Assembly: GCA_017534425.1 (NCBI GenBank)
Contig: JAFXWB010000054.1
Location: 1-54,422, forward strand
Direction: 5' to 3'
DNA: 54,422 nucleotides
From: Bacilli bacterium
GTDB taxonomy: Bacteria > Bacillota_I > Bacilli_A > RFN20 > CAG-826
The translations under genes were made by a program, and so were the position numbers. Every line of letters starts with the position of its first letter. The stretch's first letter is position 1. Below, piece after piece: positions 8,287 to 16,910 of this stretch. The notes under the pieces were generated by a model that was not told the DNA's origin, did not search any database, and saw only the letters and a list, made by a program, of their open reading frames with translations.

Positions 8287-10914
8287 ATGGCAAAACTAGA
8301 TCAAAACAGAACGCCTTATTTAGATGCGTTAAAGACATACATTTCTCGTGACACAACTCAACTAGATGTTCCAGGACATCAGCAGGGTAATGTTTCAAAT
8401 GCTCTAAAAGATTATCTTGGTGCTAATATTTTTAAATGTGATGTCAACGCTCCAATAGGCTTAGATAATCTTGCAAATCCACATGCATGTTTGCAAGAAG
8501 CAGAAGATCTATTTGCAGACTTTGCTGGTGCAGATAATGCGTTCTTTTTGATTAATGGTACATCAAGCGGCATTATCGCTATGATTATGTCGGCTTGTAG
8601 AGCGAATGATAAAATCATTCTTCCAAGAAACGTGCATAAATCAATTGTTTCTGCTCTTATCCTTTCTGGTGCTTCTCCTATTTATATCATGCCTAGAATT
8701 GATGCTGATTTAGAGATTGCCAATCAACCAACAGTTGAAGAATACATTAATGCAATGCATAAGTACCCAACAGCCAGATCAATCTTTATTATTAACCCTA
8801 CTTATTTTGGCGCAGTTAACGACTTAAAACGTCTTGTTGAAGAAGCACACTCAAGAGGAATGTCTGTTTTAGTAGATGAAGCACACGGCGCCCATTATTA
8901 CTTTGATAAAAAAGGACCAATTTCAGCAATGGAGGCCGGAGCAGACATGGCCGCGGTTTCGTTTCACAAAACAGGCGGAAGTTTAACTCAGTCATCAGTT
9001 TTGTTACTCAAGTCTGAGCTTATTCAAAAACAAAAAGTACAGAAAACCCTTAATATTTTGAATACAACCTCCCCATCCACGCTTCTTATAGCTTCACTAG
9101 ATGCAGCTAGACATTTCGTCGCAAATCATGGTCAGGAAGCGATGGATCATACCCACGAAATTAGTAAGTACGCAAGAGAACAAATTTCGAAGATAAATGG
9201 TTTTGTTCCGTGTGGAAGAGAGCATTTCTTGGCACGTGGTTGTTATGAATATGACGACACAAAACTTGTTATCAAATTAGAACATCTTGATATTAATGGT
9301 TTTGATGTTTATCAATTACTTCAAAAAGATTATAAGATTCAAATTGAATTAGCTGAAACTTATGCAATCATGGCTATTTTAGCCATTGGAACCGGTAAGA
9401 AACAAATTGATAAACTTGTTGCTGCTCTTAAAGATATATCAAAGAAACATTACAAAAAGACATATGAATACAAGAGACACGCCTTTGGCGTTGAATTTCC
9501 GTTCCAAATTGTTAGACCTCGTAGTGCATATCACGCACCAGGAGAAAGAATTCCTCTTAAAGACGCTGTGAATCAAATTTCTAAAGAATCAATTATGATC
9601 TACCCTCCAGGAATCCCATTAATCGTACCTGGTGAAGTTTGGACAAAAGACTTAGTTAAAAGAGTCGAAGGATATAAGAAAAATGGTGTAACCATTCTTT
9701 CAGATTACGGTGCAGATGTTGTTAACGTTATTGAGACCGATAAATGGAAGATGTACAGAACATACCAAAACAAATTGTCTAACTATGTTACAAAGAGATT
9801 AACAACTCCACGTAATGATGATTTCTCTATGCCGTTCGAGGGTGGAAAACATAGTGGCACAATTGTTCTTTTACCATTTAGAAAAGACACATGGAGAAAG
9901 AATGCTGAACCAGCATTGAAGAACTATAAAGAAGTGATTGATGCAATTGCTAAGTATGAGCCTGTTTACGTAGGTATTGCACCAAAACTTTGGAATAGAG
10001 TAATTAAAGATTACGAGAATAGAGAAAATATTTATCCAATCAAAATCGCCTATAACGATTCTTGGGCTAGAGATAACTGCCCAATCTTTGTTACAAACGG
10101 AGACAGAATGAGAATCGTTGACTTTAGATTTAATGCTTGGGGTGGAGATTATGATGGTCTTTACTCTAATTATAAAAACGACGACCAACTAACAAAGAAT
10201 TTGGCTAAGAAATTTGGACAAGAAGTCTATAGACTTGATGACTTTGTTTTAGAAGGCGGATCAATTCATGTTGATGGTGAAGGGACTTGTATGGTTACAA
10301 AGGCGTGTTTACTTTCGCCTGGAAGAAATCCTCATTTAACCCAACTTGAAATTGAAGAGACCCTCAAGATTTATCTTGGAGTAAGTAAAGTTATATGGCT
10401 TGAAAACGGAATTTATCAAGATGAAACAAACGAACACGTTGACAATATTGCATGTTTCATTAGACCTGGTGTTGTTGCTTTAGCATGGACCAACGATAAA
10501 GAAGATCCACAATATAAATTCTCTCAAGAAGCATACAAAATTTTAAAAAACGAAAAGGATGCAAAAGGTAGAGAACTCGAAATTGTAAAAATCAAGGTTC
10601 CAAAACCAATATATATGTCCAAGAAAGAATCTCAGGGAATTTCTGTCGGAACACATGATGCAAAGACAAGACAAGAAGGGGATAGACTTGCAGCTTCATA
10701 CATTAACTTCTATCAAGGAGAAAAATTTGTTATTCTTCCAGGGTTTGGAGTACCAGAAGACAAAGCTGCAAAAGAAACCTTAAAAAAACTTTATCCTGAA
10801 AAAGAAATTATCCAGCTTAATACAAAAGAAATATTACTCGGTGGAGGAAACATTCATTGTATTACAATGCAGATTCCATATAACAAGGAGTTTATAAAGA
10901 AAAATGAAAATTAA
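8287..10914 (+). CDS. Arginine decarboxylase fused to agmatine deiminase
   Basis: 875 residues that join two enzymes of one pathway. Residues 1-about 485 are a fold type I PLP decarboxylase of the Orn/Lys/Arg family: DEAH at 197-200, and the PLP lysine K228 in SFHKTGGSLTQSS. After a linker of about 30 residues, about 515-870 are an agmatine deiminase (guanidino-modifying superfamily): NDSWARDNCP at about 590, E656 in LEGGS, H717 in NEHVDN, and the nucleophile C858 in GGGNIHC. The expected reaction is arginine to agmatine and CO2, then agmatine to N-carbamoylputrescine and ammonia. The reading frame is continuous, so this is a real fusion and not two adjacent genes. It starts four bases after metG with no clear RBS and overlaps aguB. 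The substrate of the first domain (arginine, not lysine or ornithine) is inferred from the second domain. Confidence 0.93.
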   Translation: MAKLDQNRTPYLDALKTYISRDTTQLDVPGHQQGNVSNALKDYLGANIFKCDVNAPIGLDNLANPHACLQEAEDLFADFAGADNAFFLINGTSSGIIAMIMSACRANDKIILPRNVHKSIVSALILSGASPIYIMPRIDADLEIANQPTVEEYINAMHKYPTARSIFIINPTYFGAVNDLKRLVEEAHSRGMSVLVDEAHGAHYYFDKKGPISAMEAGADMAAVSFHKTGGSLTQSSVLLLKSELIQKQKVQKTLNILNTTSPSTLLIASLDAARHFVANHGQEAMDHTHEISKYAREQISKINGFVPCGREHFLARGCYEYDDTKLVIKLEHLDINGFDVYQLLQKDYKIQIELAETYAIMAILAIGTGKKQIDKLVAALKDISKKHYKKTYEYKRHAFGVEFPFQIVRPRSAYHAPGERIPLKDAVNQISKESIMIYPPGIPLIVPGEVWTKDLVKRVEGYKKNGVTILSDYGADVVNVIETDKWKMYRTYQNKLSNYVTKRLTTPRNDDFSMPFEGGKHSGTIVLLPFRKDTWRKNAEPALKNYKEVIDAIAKYEPVYVGIAPKLWNRVIKDYENRENIYPIKIAYNDSWARDNCPIFVTNGDRMRIVDFRFNAWGGDYDGLYSNYKNDDQLTKNLAKKFGQEVYRLDDFVLEGGSIHVDGEGTCMVTKACLLSPGRNPHLTQLEIEETLKIYLGVSKVIWLENGIYQDETNEHVDNIACFIRPGVVALAWTNDKEDPQYKFSQEAYKILKNEKDAKGRELEIVKIKVPKPIYMSKKESQGISVGTHDAKTRQEGDRLAASYINFYQGEKFVILPGFGVPEDKAAKETLKKLYPEKEIIQLNTKEILLGGGNIHCITMQIPYNKEFIKKNEN

Positions 10915-11773
10915 AGTAGCTATTACTCAAATGAGTTGTTCAGACAATTACGATGCAAACGTTAAGAAAGCGGAAGAAATGGTTAAAAAGTGTGCTGAGA
11001 AAGGCGCACAAATCGTACTTTTGCAAGAGCTTTTCTCTGGTTTATATTTTTGCCAAGTTGAAGATTATGATAAGTTCGAATTAGCGCAAATTCGCGAGAA
11101 ATCCTTGCTAATTTCGCATTTTAAAGAAGTTGCAAAGAAATATAATGTTGTTCTTCCTATCTCATTTTTTGAAAAAAGTGGGAACAATTATTTTAACTCG
11201 CTTGTTATGATTGATGCGGATGGTAAAGACCTCGGTTTATATCGAAAAACACATATCCCAACAGGAGAGTGTTATGAAGAAAAATTCTATTTCTCTCCTG
11301 GAGACACAGGATTTAAGGTATTCAAAACAAAATACGGAAGAATCGGTGTTGGAATTTGTTGGGATCAATGGTTCCCTGAAACTGCAAGAATACTTGCTTT
11401 GAAAGATGCAGAGATTTTACTATACCCAACTGCAATAGGATCTGAGCCAGTTTTAGTTAGAGACTCGATGCCTCATTGGAGAAACACAATGTGCGGTCAC
11501 GCTGCAGCAAATATTATCCCTGTGTGTGCATCAAATAGGGTTGGTGTAGAAAAAGCAGGAAAGTCTTTAATGACTTTCCAAGGATATTCATTTATTGCAG
11601 ATCAACATGGATGTGTTGTTGAAGAAATGAATCGTGAAGAAGAAGGTTTTAGAATTCACGAACTCGACCTTACGGAAATTGATAAAGAAAGAGTATCTTG
11701 GGGTGTTTTCAGAGATAGAAGACCAGAAACATATAAAGAATTAGTTGGTTACTCAAAAGAATTAGATGAATAA
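10904..11773 (+). CDS. aguB: N-carbamoylputrescine amidase
   Basis: 289 residues of the nitrilase/carbon-nitrogen hydrolase family. The catalytic triad is visible: E42 in LLQELF, K115 in YRKTHIP and C152 in GICWDQWFPE. The WDQWFPE context and length match AguB, which hydrolyses N-carbamoylputrescine to putrescine, CO2 and ammonia. It overlaps the 3' end of the decarboxylase-deiminase gene by 11 bases, with an AAGGAG RBS inside that gene. Together the two genes complete putrescine synthesis from arginine. It also overlaps the next gene by eight bases. Confidence 0.93.
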   Translation: MKIKVAITQMSCSDNYDANVKKAEEMVKKCAEKGAQIVLLQELFSGLYFCQVEDYDKFELAQIREKSLLISHFKEVAKKYNVVLPISFFEKSGNNYFNSLVMIDADGKDLGLYRKTHIPTGECYEEKFYFSPGDTGFKVFKTKYGRIGVGICWDQWFPETARILALKDAEILLYPTAIGSEPVLVRDSMPHWRNTMCGHAAANIIPVCASNRVGVEKAGKSLMTFQGYSFIADQHGCVVEEMNREEEGFRIHELDLTEIDKERVSWGVFRDRRPETYKELVGYSKELDE

Positions 11774-12683
11774 AAATGACAAAAAATCTCAAGTACATCG
11801 TGGCAAAGTAAATCCGAATTCCATAAAAGAATTTAAAGTTCATGAAGAGTGCGAGTTACTTGAGTTTTTGTTTGCAAAATTTCCAAGCTTATCGAGAAAT
11901 GCTGTTAAGTCGATTTTAAGTGGGCACTATGTCGCTGTTAATGGCGCGCCTGTAACTCAATATAATCTCAAACTTTCAAAAGACGATGTTGTAATTGTGT
12001 CTAAACAACGCATATCTAAGAAAAATCGCCAGGATTTACCAATAATTTTTGAAAATGAAGAGTTTATTGTGATAAATAAACCAAGCGGCCTATTAACTAT
12101 CCCAAGCGACAACGAAAAAGGCAGAACAGCATATCGAATGGTTAATGACTATGTACAACAAAAGGACAAACACAATCGAATTTTTGTGGTCCATAGATTA
12201 GATGAAGATACGTCTGGTGTGTTAATGTTTGCAAAGAACCCAAAAATTAAAGATATCTTGCAAAAGAACTGGAGCGATATTGTGCTCGAGAGAGGGTATT
12301 ACGCCGTTGTTGAGGGCAAGATGCCAAAACAGCAAGACACTTTAATTAATTTTCTGAAAGAGAATTCATTGAACCTAATGTATGTAACAAATGATAAAAC
12401 AAACGGTAAAAAATGCGTAACTCAATATAAGGTTATTAAAAGTAATAAAGATTACTCCTTACTTGATGTGAATATTGATACAGGAAGAAAGAACCAAATA
12501 CGTGTGCAACTAGGACATATTGGCCACCATGTTGTGGGTGATGATAAATATGGCGAACCAGCAGATCCACTCAAAAGACTTGGGCTTCATGCATATAAGT
12601 TAAAATTCATTCACCCAATTACAAAAAAGATGTATGAGTTCAAAACAGAAATGCCAAAAGAATTCGAAGCACTGATGAAATAA
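11766..12683 (+). CDS. RluA-family 23S rRNA pseudouridine synthase with S4 domain
   Basis: 305 residues. An S4 RNA-binding domain (about 28-75: SRNAVKSILSGHYVAVNG) is followed by the RluA catalytic domain. The catalytic aspartate lies in HRLDEDTSGVLMF, and the C-terminal motif DTGRKNQIRVQL is present. It isomerises uridine to pseudouridine, most likely in 23S rRNA (RluC/RluD-like); the exact position cannot be read from sequence. It overlaps aguB by eight bases and is the last gene before a bidirectional terminator. Confidence 0.9.
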   Translation: MNKNDKKSQVHRGKVNPNSIKEFKVHEECELLEFLFAKFPSLSRNAVKSILSGHYVAVNGAPVTQYNLKLSKDDVVIVSKQRISKKNRQDLPIIFENEEFIVINKPSGLLTIPSDNEKGRTAYRMVNDYVQQKDKHNRIFVVHRLDEDTSGVLMFAKNPKIKDILQKNWSDIVLERGYYAVVEGKMPKQQDTLINFLKENSLNLMYVTNDKTNGKKCVTQYKVIKSNKDYSLLDVNIDTGRKNQIRVQLGHIGHHVVGDDKYGEPADPLKRLGLHAYKLKFIHPITKKMYEFKTEMPKEFEALMK

Positions 12684-12728
12684 AAAACACGAGAATTCCA
12701 TATGATTTTGCATCTATCTCGTGTTTTT
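12683..12728. terminator. Bidirectional terminator between convergent operons
   Basis: AAAAACACGAGA (12683-12694) and TCTCGTGTTTTT (12717-12728) form a perfect 12-bp arm pair with A-runs and T-runs on both sides. It serves the rightward pseudouridine synthase gene and the leftward dnaX-rsmI operon. Confidence 0.9.
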
Positions 12729-12735
12729 ATTTTGA

Positions 12736-13584
12736 TTAATTTAGGTGATAAACTTTATAAACAATATTCTTGTTGATCTTAGTCATCTCAGAGACTTTTT
12801 TAATAGCGTCCTTTGTGCTCATCCCTGAATCAACCATCGACTTAACCATATTTACTATATCATTATTACTGATAACGGGCTTAACCTCACCTGTTGAACC
12901 TTCAACAACAATTACCATTTCACCTTTAAGAGTCTCAGGGTCAATTTCTGACATTGCTTTAAGCCCACAGCGAATAAACTCTTCGTGTTTTTTGGTTAGT
13001 TCTCTAGCTAAGCAAGCTTTTCTGTCGCCAAAGATTTCGTATAAGGCTTCCAAAGTCTTCTTAATGCGGTGTGGAGCTTCATAAAAAATAAGTGTTTCTT
13101 TTTTATAAACTAGCTCTCTTAATTCCTCTAAACGAACAGATTCTTTTGCATTCAAAAATCCATGAAAGTAGAAGTGGTCTTCACATAAGCCGGAAGCCAC
13201 TAAGGCGTTTAGTGCGGCATTAGGACCAGAAACTGGAGCAATATTAATCTCATTCTCCAAACATATCTTTACAAGTTTTGATCCAGGATCTGAAATACAT
13301 GGATATCCAGCATCTGAAACATAAGCCACTTTGGTGCCTTTTTTTATCTTTTCAATAAGATCATGAGACACAGAAACTTCATTATGTTCACGAAGTGAAA
13401 TTAAATCTTTTTTGATACCTAAAAGAGATAAAAGTTTTCCCGTTACTCTTGTGTCTTCGCAAGCAATTAAATCAACAGAAGAAAGAACCTCCAATGTTCG
13501 AGGTGATACTTCTTGCAAATTGCCAATCGGAGTAGCAACTAAATAAAGAAGAGGTTTATCTGATTCAAAGTTTAATGATCTCAT
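12736..13584 (-). CDS. rsmI: 16S rRNA 2'-O-ribose C1402 methyltransferase
   Basis: 282 residues of the tetrapyrrole-methylase-fold family RsmI (YraL/YabC). N-terminal LYLVATPIGNLQEVSPR, then LIACEDTR, SDAGYPCISDPG and APVSGPNAALNALVASGL are the family motifs. It methylates the ribose of C1402 in 16S rRNA with SAM. Its start overlaps the ricT stop by four bases. It is the last gene of the leftward dnaX operon, the same position as in Bacillus. Confidence 0.96.
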   Translation of the reverse strand: MRSLNFESDKPLLYLVATPIGNLQEVSPRTLEVLSSVDLIACEDTRVTGKLLSLLGIKKDLISLREHNEVSVSHDLIEKIKKGTKVAYVSDAGYPCISDPGSKLVKICLENEINIAPVSGPNAALNALVASGLCEDHFYFHGFLNAKESVRLEELRELVYKKETLIFYEAPHRIKKTLEALYEIFGDRKACLARELTKKHEEFIRCGLKAMSEIDPETLKGEMVIVVEGSTGEVKPVISNNDIVNMVKSMVDSGMSTKDAIKKVSEMTKINKNIVYKVYHLN

Positions 13585-14405
13585 TTATTACGATTAACTT
13601 TCTTTAGCTTAAGAGTTTCTTGCAATGGAACAAATTCATAATCACTTTCACAAGTTAATTTAACGTGTTTAGAAAAAACGTTGTATGAACTTACTTTCCA
13701 AATTTTTCCGTCTTCTCTTTCGTATAAGGTTCCAAGTGGTGGAAAATCTTTCTTTAAATCGGTATAAGCATCATCTTCATAAAGAAGACAGCAAATAAGC
13801 TTTCCACAATGACCGCTTAATTTTGGAATGTTCAAAGATAACATCTGGTTTTTTGCACGGTTTATTGAAACAGACTCAACATCAGTGGAGAATCTTTTAC
13901 AACAAAGTGGTAGACCGCAGAGGCCAATGCCTCCAACCATTTTTGCCTTGTCTCTAGGTCCAACCTGTCTAAGCTCAATACGGCAACGGAATTTGCTAGC
14001 AAGAACTTTTAAAAGTTCTCTAAAATCAACTCTTTCTTCTGCAACATATGTAATAGTTACCTTTGAACCATCTAGAGCGAATTCTGCGTCAATTGGATTC
14101 ATTTCAAGGCCCAACTTTTCAATCTCAACTAAGGCATCTTTAAGAGCCTGTTTTCCGCGTTTTTGATTTGTTTCGTGAAGTAATAAATCATCTTCAGTAG
14201 CAGCTCTTACCATTGGTTTAAGTTCTAGGCTACTTTTGTATGTTGATATATCAAAAACAGGAGTCGCGACCTCTCCGAGTTGAAGGCCTCTTACTGATTC
14301 AGCGACAACTTTTTGTCCGATTTGTAGATCTTTGATGTCGGTTCCAAAGAAATATGCTTTACCGGAGTTGGAAAATTTAATGCCAACATAATGTGTAATT
14401 TCCAT
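13581..14405 (-). CDS. ricT: RicT (YaaT), PSP1-domain protein
   Basis: 274 residues with the PSP1 C-terminal domain. The conserved cysteine-rich motifs GIGLCGLPLCCKRF and CGKLICCLLYE are present. In Bacillus, RicT with RicA and RicF forms an iron-sulfur complex that affects RNase Y processing, sporulation and competence. No ricA/ricF is seen here. It sits between holB and rsmI, as in Bacillus, and shares one base with the holB stop (TAATG). Confidence 0.93.
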   Translation of the reverse strand: MEITHYVGIKFSNSGKAYFFGTDIKDLQIGQKVVAESVRGLQLGEVATPVFDISTYKSSLELKPMVRAATEDDLLLHETNQKRGKQALKDALVEIEKLGLEMNPIDAEFALDGSKVTITYVAEERVDFRELLKVLASKFRCRIELRQVGPRDKAKMVGGIGLCGLPLCCKRFSTDVESVSINRAKNQMLSLNIPKLSGHCGKLICCLLYEDDAYTDLKKDFPPLGTLYEREDGKIWKVSSYNVFSKHVKLTCESDYEFVPLQETLKLKKVNRNK

Positions 14406-15388
14406 TATTTTTCCTCCTTCGTAATTGAATAAATAATGTGGTCTAATAAAAGACCTGGATTAACGTTATAATCAAGCTTCTTAAGTGAAGTCATCAGCAC
14501 GATTAATGTCTTGTCAATGTGACTTACATGAGTTAAGAGCTCGTGTAATATATTATCATAACTTTTTAATGTTATGCTTTCATTTACTGATAAGTTAAGT
14601 AGTTCTTTAAAAATTTCAGTAAGCATTTTTATATAAAGGCGAGTTGATGCAGCTTGTTTAAGTGCCGGGATTATTGTTCTTTGACATGTATAGACTGCAT
14701 CATCTGAAGAAATTACAAGAGCATTTAATTGATCTGTTAAACATTGTTTGGCGAGTTCATAGTCCTTACTTTCAGATATTTCTTTGATCGTTCTTGCATC
14801 GTTGTAAAAACCACTCAAAATTTCAGCGTGTTCTGCAAAAACCCCCATATTTTCCGCATCTTTTATAACTTTATCTCTGTCAATTTCCCTAAATCTTAGT
14901 ACCTGAGTACGTGAAATAATTGTAGGCAAAAGTTTAGATTCGTTTTCGGTAGTTAAGAAGGCGTAAATATTCTTGCCTGGCTCTTCCAAAAATTTAAGTA
15001 ATGAGTTAACAGCAACCGCAGTCATTGTTTCAACAAGATGCAAAACGTAAATCATTACACCTTTTTCTTCAAGTGCGGTTTTATCAAATGTTGATGTAAT
15101 CTTTTCGATATCACCTTTTTTAATTTTGGCATTGCCATCACCAAAAACCATTACATCAGCATAGTTACCTTCATCAACTCTCATACAAGTGATGCATTCA
15201 TTACAAGCAAGCGGATGTGGATTATCGCATATAAGAGACTTAGCTAAGTAAAGAGCAACATCCTTTAGCGGCATTCCAACCGATCCACTAAGCAAATAAG
15301 CATGTGAAAGCTTGTTTGACTCTAAGGCATTTACAAAAGTTTTATAAATAACTGGTTGATATTCTTGTAAGTATTTATCTATTTGCAT
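14405..15388 (-). CDS. holB: DNA polymerase III subunit delta'
   Basis: 327 residues, AAA+ clamp-loader fold. The P-loop is degenerate (GSVGMPLKD), typical of delta', which does not hydrolyse ATP. Zinc-site cysteines occur in CDNPHPLACNECITC, and SLLKFLEEP and ISRTQVLRFR are conserved. It works with DnaX and delta to load the sliding clamp. Its start overlaps the tmk stop by ten bases. Confidence 0.94.
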   Translation of the reverse strand: MQIDKYLQEYQPVIYKTFVNALESNKLSHAYLLSGSVGMPLKDVALYLAKSLICDNPHPLACNECITCMRVDEGNYADVMVFGDGNAKIKKGDIEKITSTFDKTALEEKGVMIYVLHLVETMTAVAVNSLLKFLEEPGKNIYAFLTTENESKLLPTIISRTQVLRFREIDRDKVIKDAENMGVFAEHAEILSGFYNDARTIKEISESKDYELAKQCLTDQLNALVISSDDAVYTCQRTIIPALKQAASTRLYIKMLTEIFKELLNLSVNESITLKSYDNILHELLTHVSHIDKTLIVLMTSLKKLDYNVNPGLLLDHIIYSITKEEK

Positions 15389-16005
15389 TTTGCTAATCTA
15401 TCTTTGATAGCATGATAAGCATCTTGCACAACTTGATCGAAAGGTTTTGATGCATCTAATACAACAAAGCGATCTTTAAAGCGATTTGCTAGCTCTAAAA
15501 ATGTTTTGCGGACATTATCATGAAAATCTATTTTTTCTAAATCTAAACGGTTAACTTCTCTATTATTGTTTGCGGCAATTCTTTGCATTCCGATGCGTGG
15601 GTCTATGTCAAATAACAAAGTTAAATCAGGATAGAAACCACCGGTAGCATATTGATTAAGAGCAAGAATATTATCAATTCCTAATCCTCTTGCTCCGCCT
15701 TGATATGCTAGTGAGGAGTCTAAAAATCTATCAGAGATAACAATTTTTCCTTCTTTTGATAAAGGCCAGACTTTTTCGACTAAATGTTGTCTACGGCTTG
15801 CAGCATAAAGCAATGCTTCGGTCATTGGATCCATAGCAGTATTCTTCTTGTCTAAAATAACATTACGAATTTCTTCAGCAATTGGTGTTCCGCCTGGTTC
15901 GCGTGTTAAAACAACGATTTCTCCATCTGCTTCAAGAAGTTTTACAACCTCTTTTGTTACGGATGACTTTCCGCTTCCTTCTGGTCCTTCTATAGTAACA
16001 AACAT
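15379..16005 (-). CDS. tmk: Thymidylate kinase
   Basis: 208 residues. P-loop EGPEGSGKSS (about 7-16), LTREPGGTP and DRFLDSSLAYQGGARG (DR motif) identify dTMP kinase, which makes dTDP for DNA synthesis. The start has an AAGGAG-type RBS in the 12-base gap after recR. Confidence 0.97.
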   Translation of the reverse strand: MFVTIEGPEGSGKSSVTKEVVKLLEADGEIVVLTREPGGTPIAEEIRNVILDKKNTAMDPMTEALLYAASRRQHLVEKVWPLSKEGKIVISDRFLDSSLAYQGGARGLGIDNILALNQYATGGFYPDLTLLFDIDPRIGMQRIAANNNREVNRLDLEKIDFHDNVRKTFLELANRFKDRFVVLDASKPFDQVVQDAYHAIKDRLAKCK

Positions 16006-16017
16006 AAATGTTTCTCC

Positions 16018-16614
16018 TTAAATTTTATTTCTACCTTCAAGTGCTTTTGTTAGCGTAAGCGCGTCAGCATATTCTAAATGCCCACCTAATGGTAGACCAT
16101 AAGCAATACGCGTTACGTTTACTCCAGTATTCGCAAGTATACGAGCTAGATACAAAGCCGTTGTCTCACCTTCTGTGTTTGGAGGTGTAGCAACGATAAC
16201 TTCACTAACTTTTTGTTGTTGTATTCTGTCAAAAAGAGACGAGACATTTAAATCATTTATGGTAACACCATTAACTGAGCTTAATGCCCCTCCTAAAACA
16301 TGGTAAACACCATCAAATGCGCCAATTTTTTCAAAAGCAATAACGTCTTTTGGGTATGACACAACCATGATTTTGGTTTTATCACGCATGTCATTTGCAC
16401 ACACTTCGCAGATATCGTCTTCAGTGTATGCGCCACAAATTGGACAATGATGTATTTTTGATTTTACTTCTCTTAATGCATCAGCAAAATATTCAACGTT
16501 TTCATCTTTCATTTCTAGGACTTGATATGCCATTTTTTCTGCGGTTTTATGGCCAATTCCTGGTAAACGTTGAAATGAATCGATAAGTTTTGCGATGCTA
16601 GAGAATTCTTTCAT
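16018..16614 (-). CDS. recR: Recombination protein RecR
   Basis: 198 residues. An N-terminal helix-hairpin-helix (FQRLPGIGHKTAEKMAY) precedes a zinc finger (C57, C60, C69, C72) and a Toprim domain. RecR works with RecF/RecO in gap repair. It shares one base with ebfC (TAATG) and lies in the standard dnaX-ebfC-recR order. Confidence 0.97.
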   Translation of the reverse strand: MKEFSSIAKLIDSFQRLPGIGHKTAEKMAYQVLEMKDENVEYFADALREVKSKIHHCPICGAYTEDDICEVCANDMRDKTKIMVVSYPKDVIAFEKIGAFDGVYHVLGGALSSVNGVTINDLNVSSLFDRIQQQKVSEVIVATPPNTEGETTALYLARILANTGVNVTRIAYGLPLGGHLEYADALTLTKALEGRNKI

Positions 16615-16910
16615 TAAAAGAGTGGTCCGTTTCCTGTGACTGATTCACTAATGGCGGCTTCAGCAGCCTTAATTTGTTCGACAGCTTCGTTAATAGCCAA
16701 GGCGATAAGCTCTTCAACCATCTCCTTGTTGTCTGGGTCAAGAGCATCTTTATCAATGTCGATTGATTTAACAGTTTTATCTCCTTTAACAATAACTGTT
16801 ACTGCTCCACCTTTACTTATAGTAAATTCTTTTTCTTCAAGTTCTTTTTGTTTCTTTTGCATTTCTCTTTGCATTTTTTGAGCTTGAATAATCATTTGTT
16901 GCATGTTCAT
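16614..16910 (-). CDS. ebfC: YbaB/EbfC-family nucleoid-associated protein
   Basis: 98 residues: a glutamine/lysine-rich N-terminal helix, a central beta region (TVIVKGDKTVKSIDID) and a C-terminal helix. This is a small DNA-binding dimer whose gene almost always lies between dnaX and recR. It overlaps dnaX by four bases (ATGA). Confidence 0.95.
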   Translation of the reverse strand: MNMQQMIIQAQKMQREMQKKQKELEEKEFTISKGGAVTVIVKGDKTVKSIDIDKDALDPDNKEMVEELIALAINEAVEQIKAAEAAISESVTGNGPLF

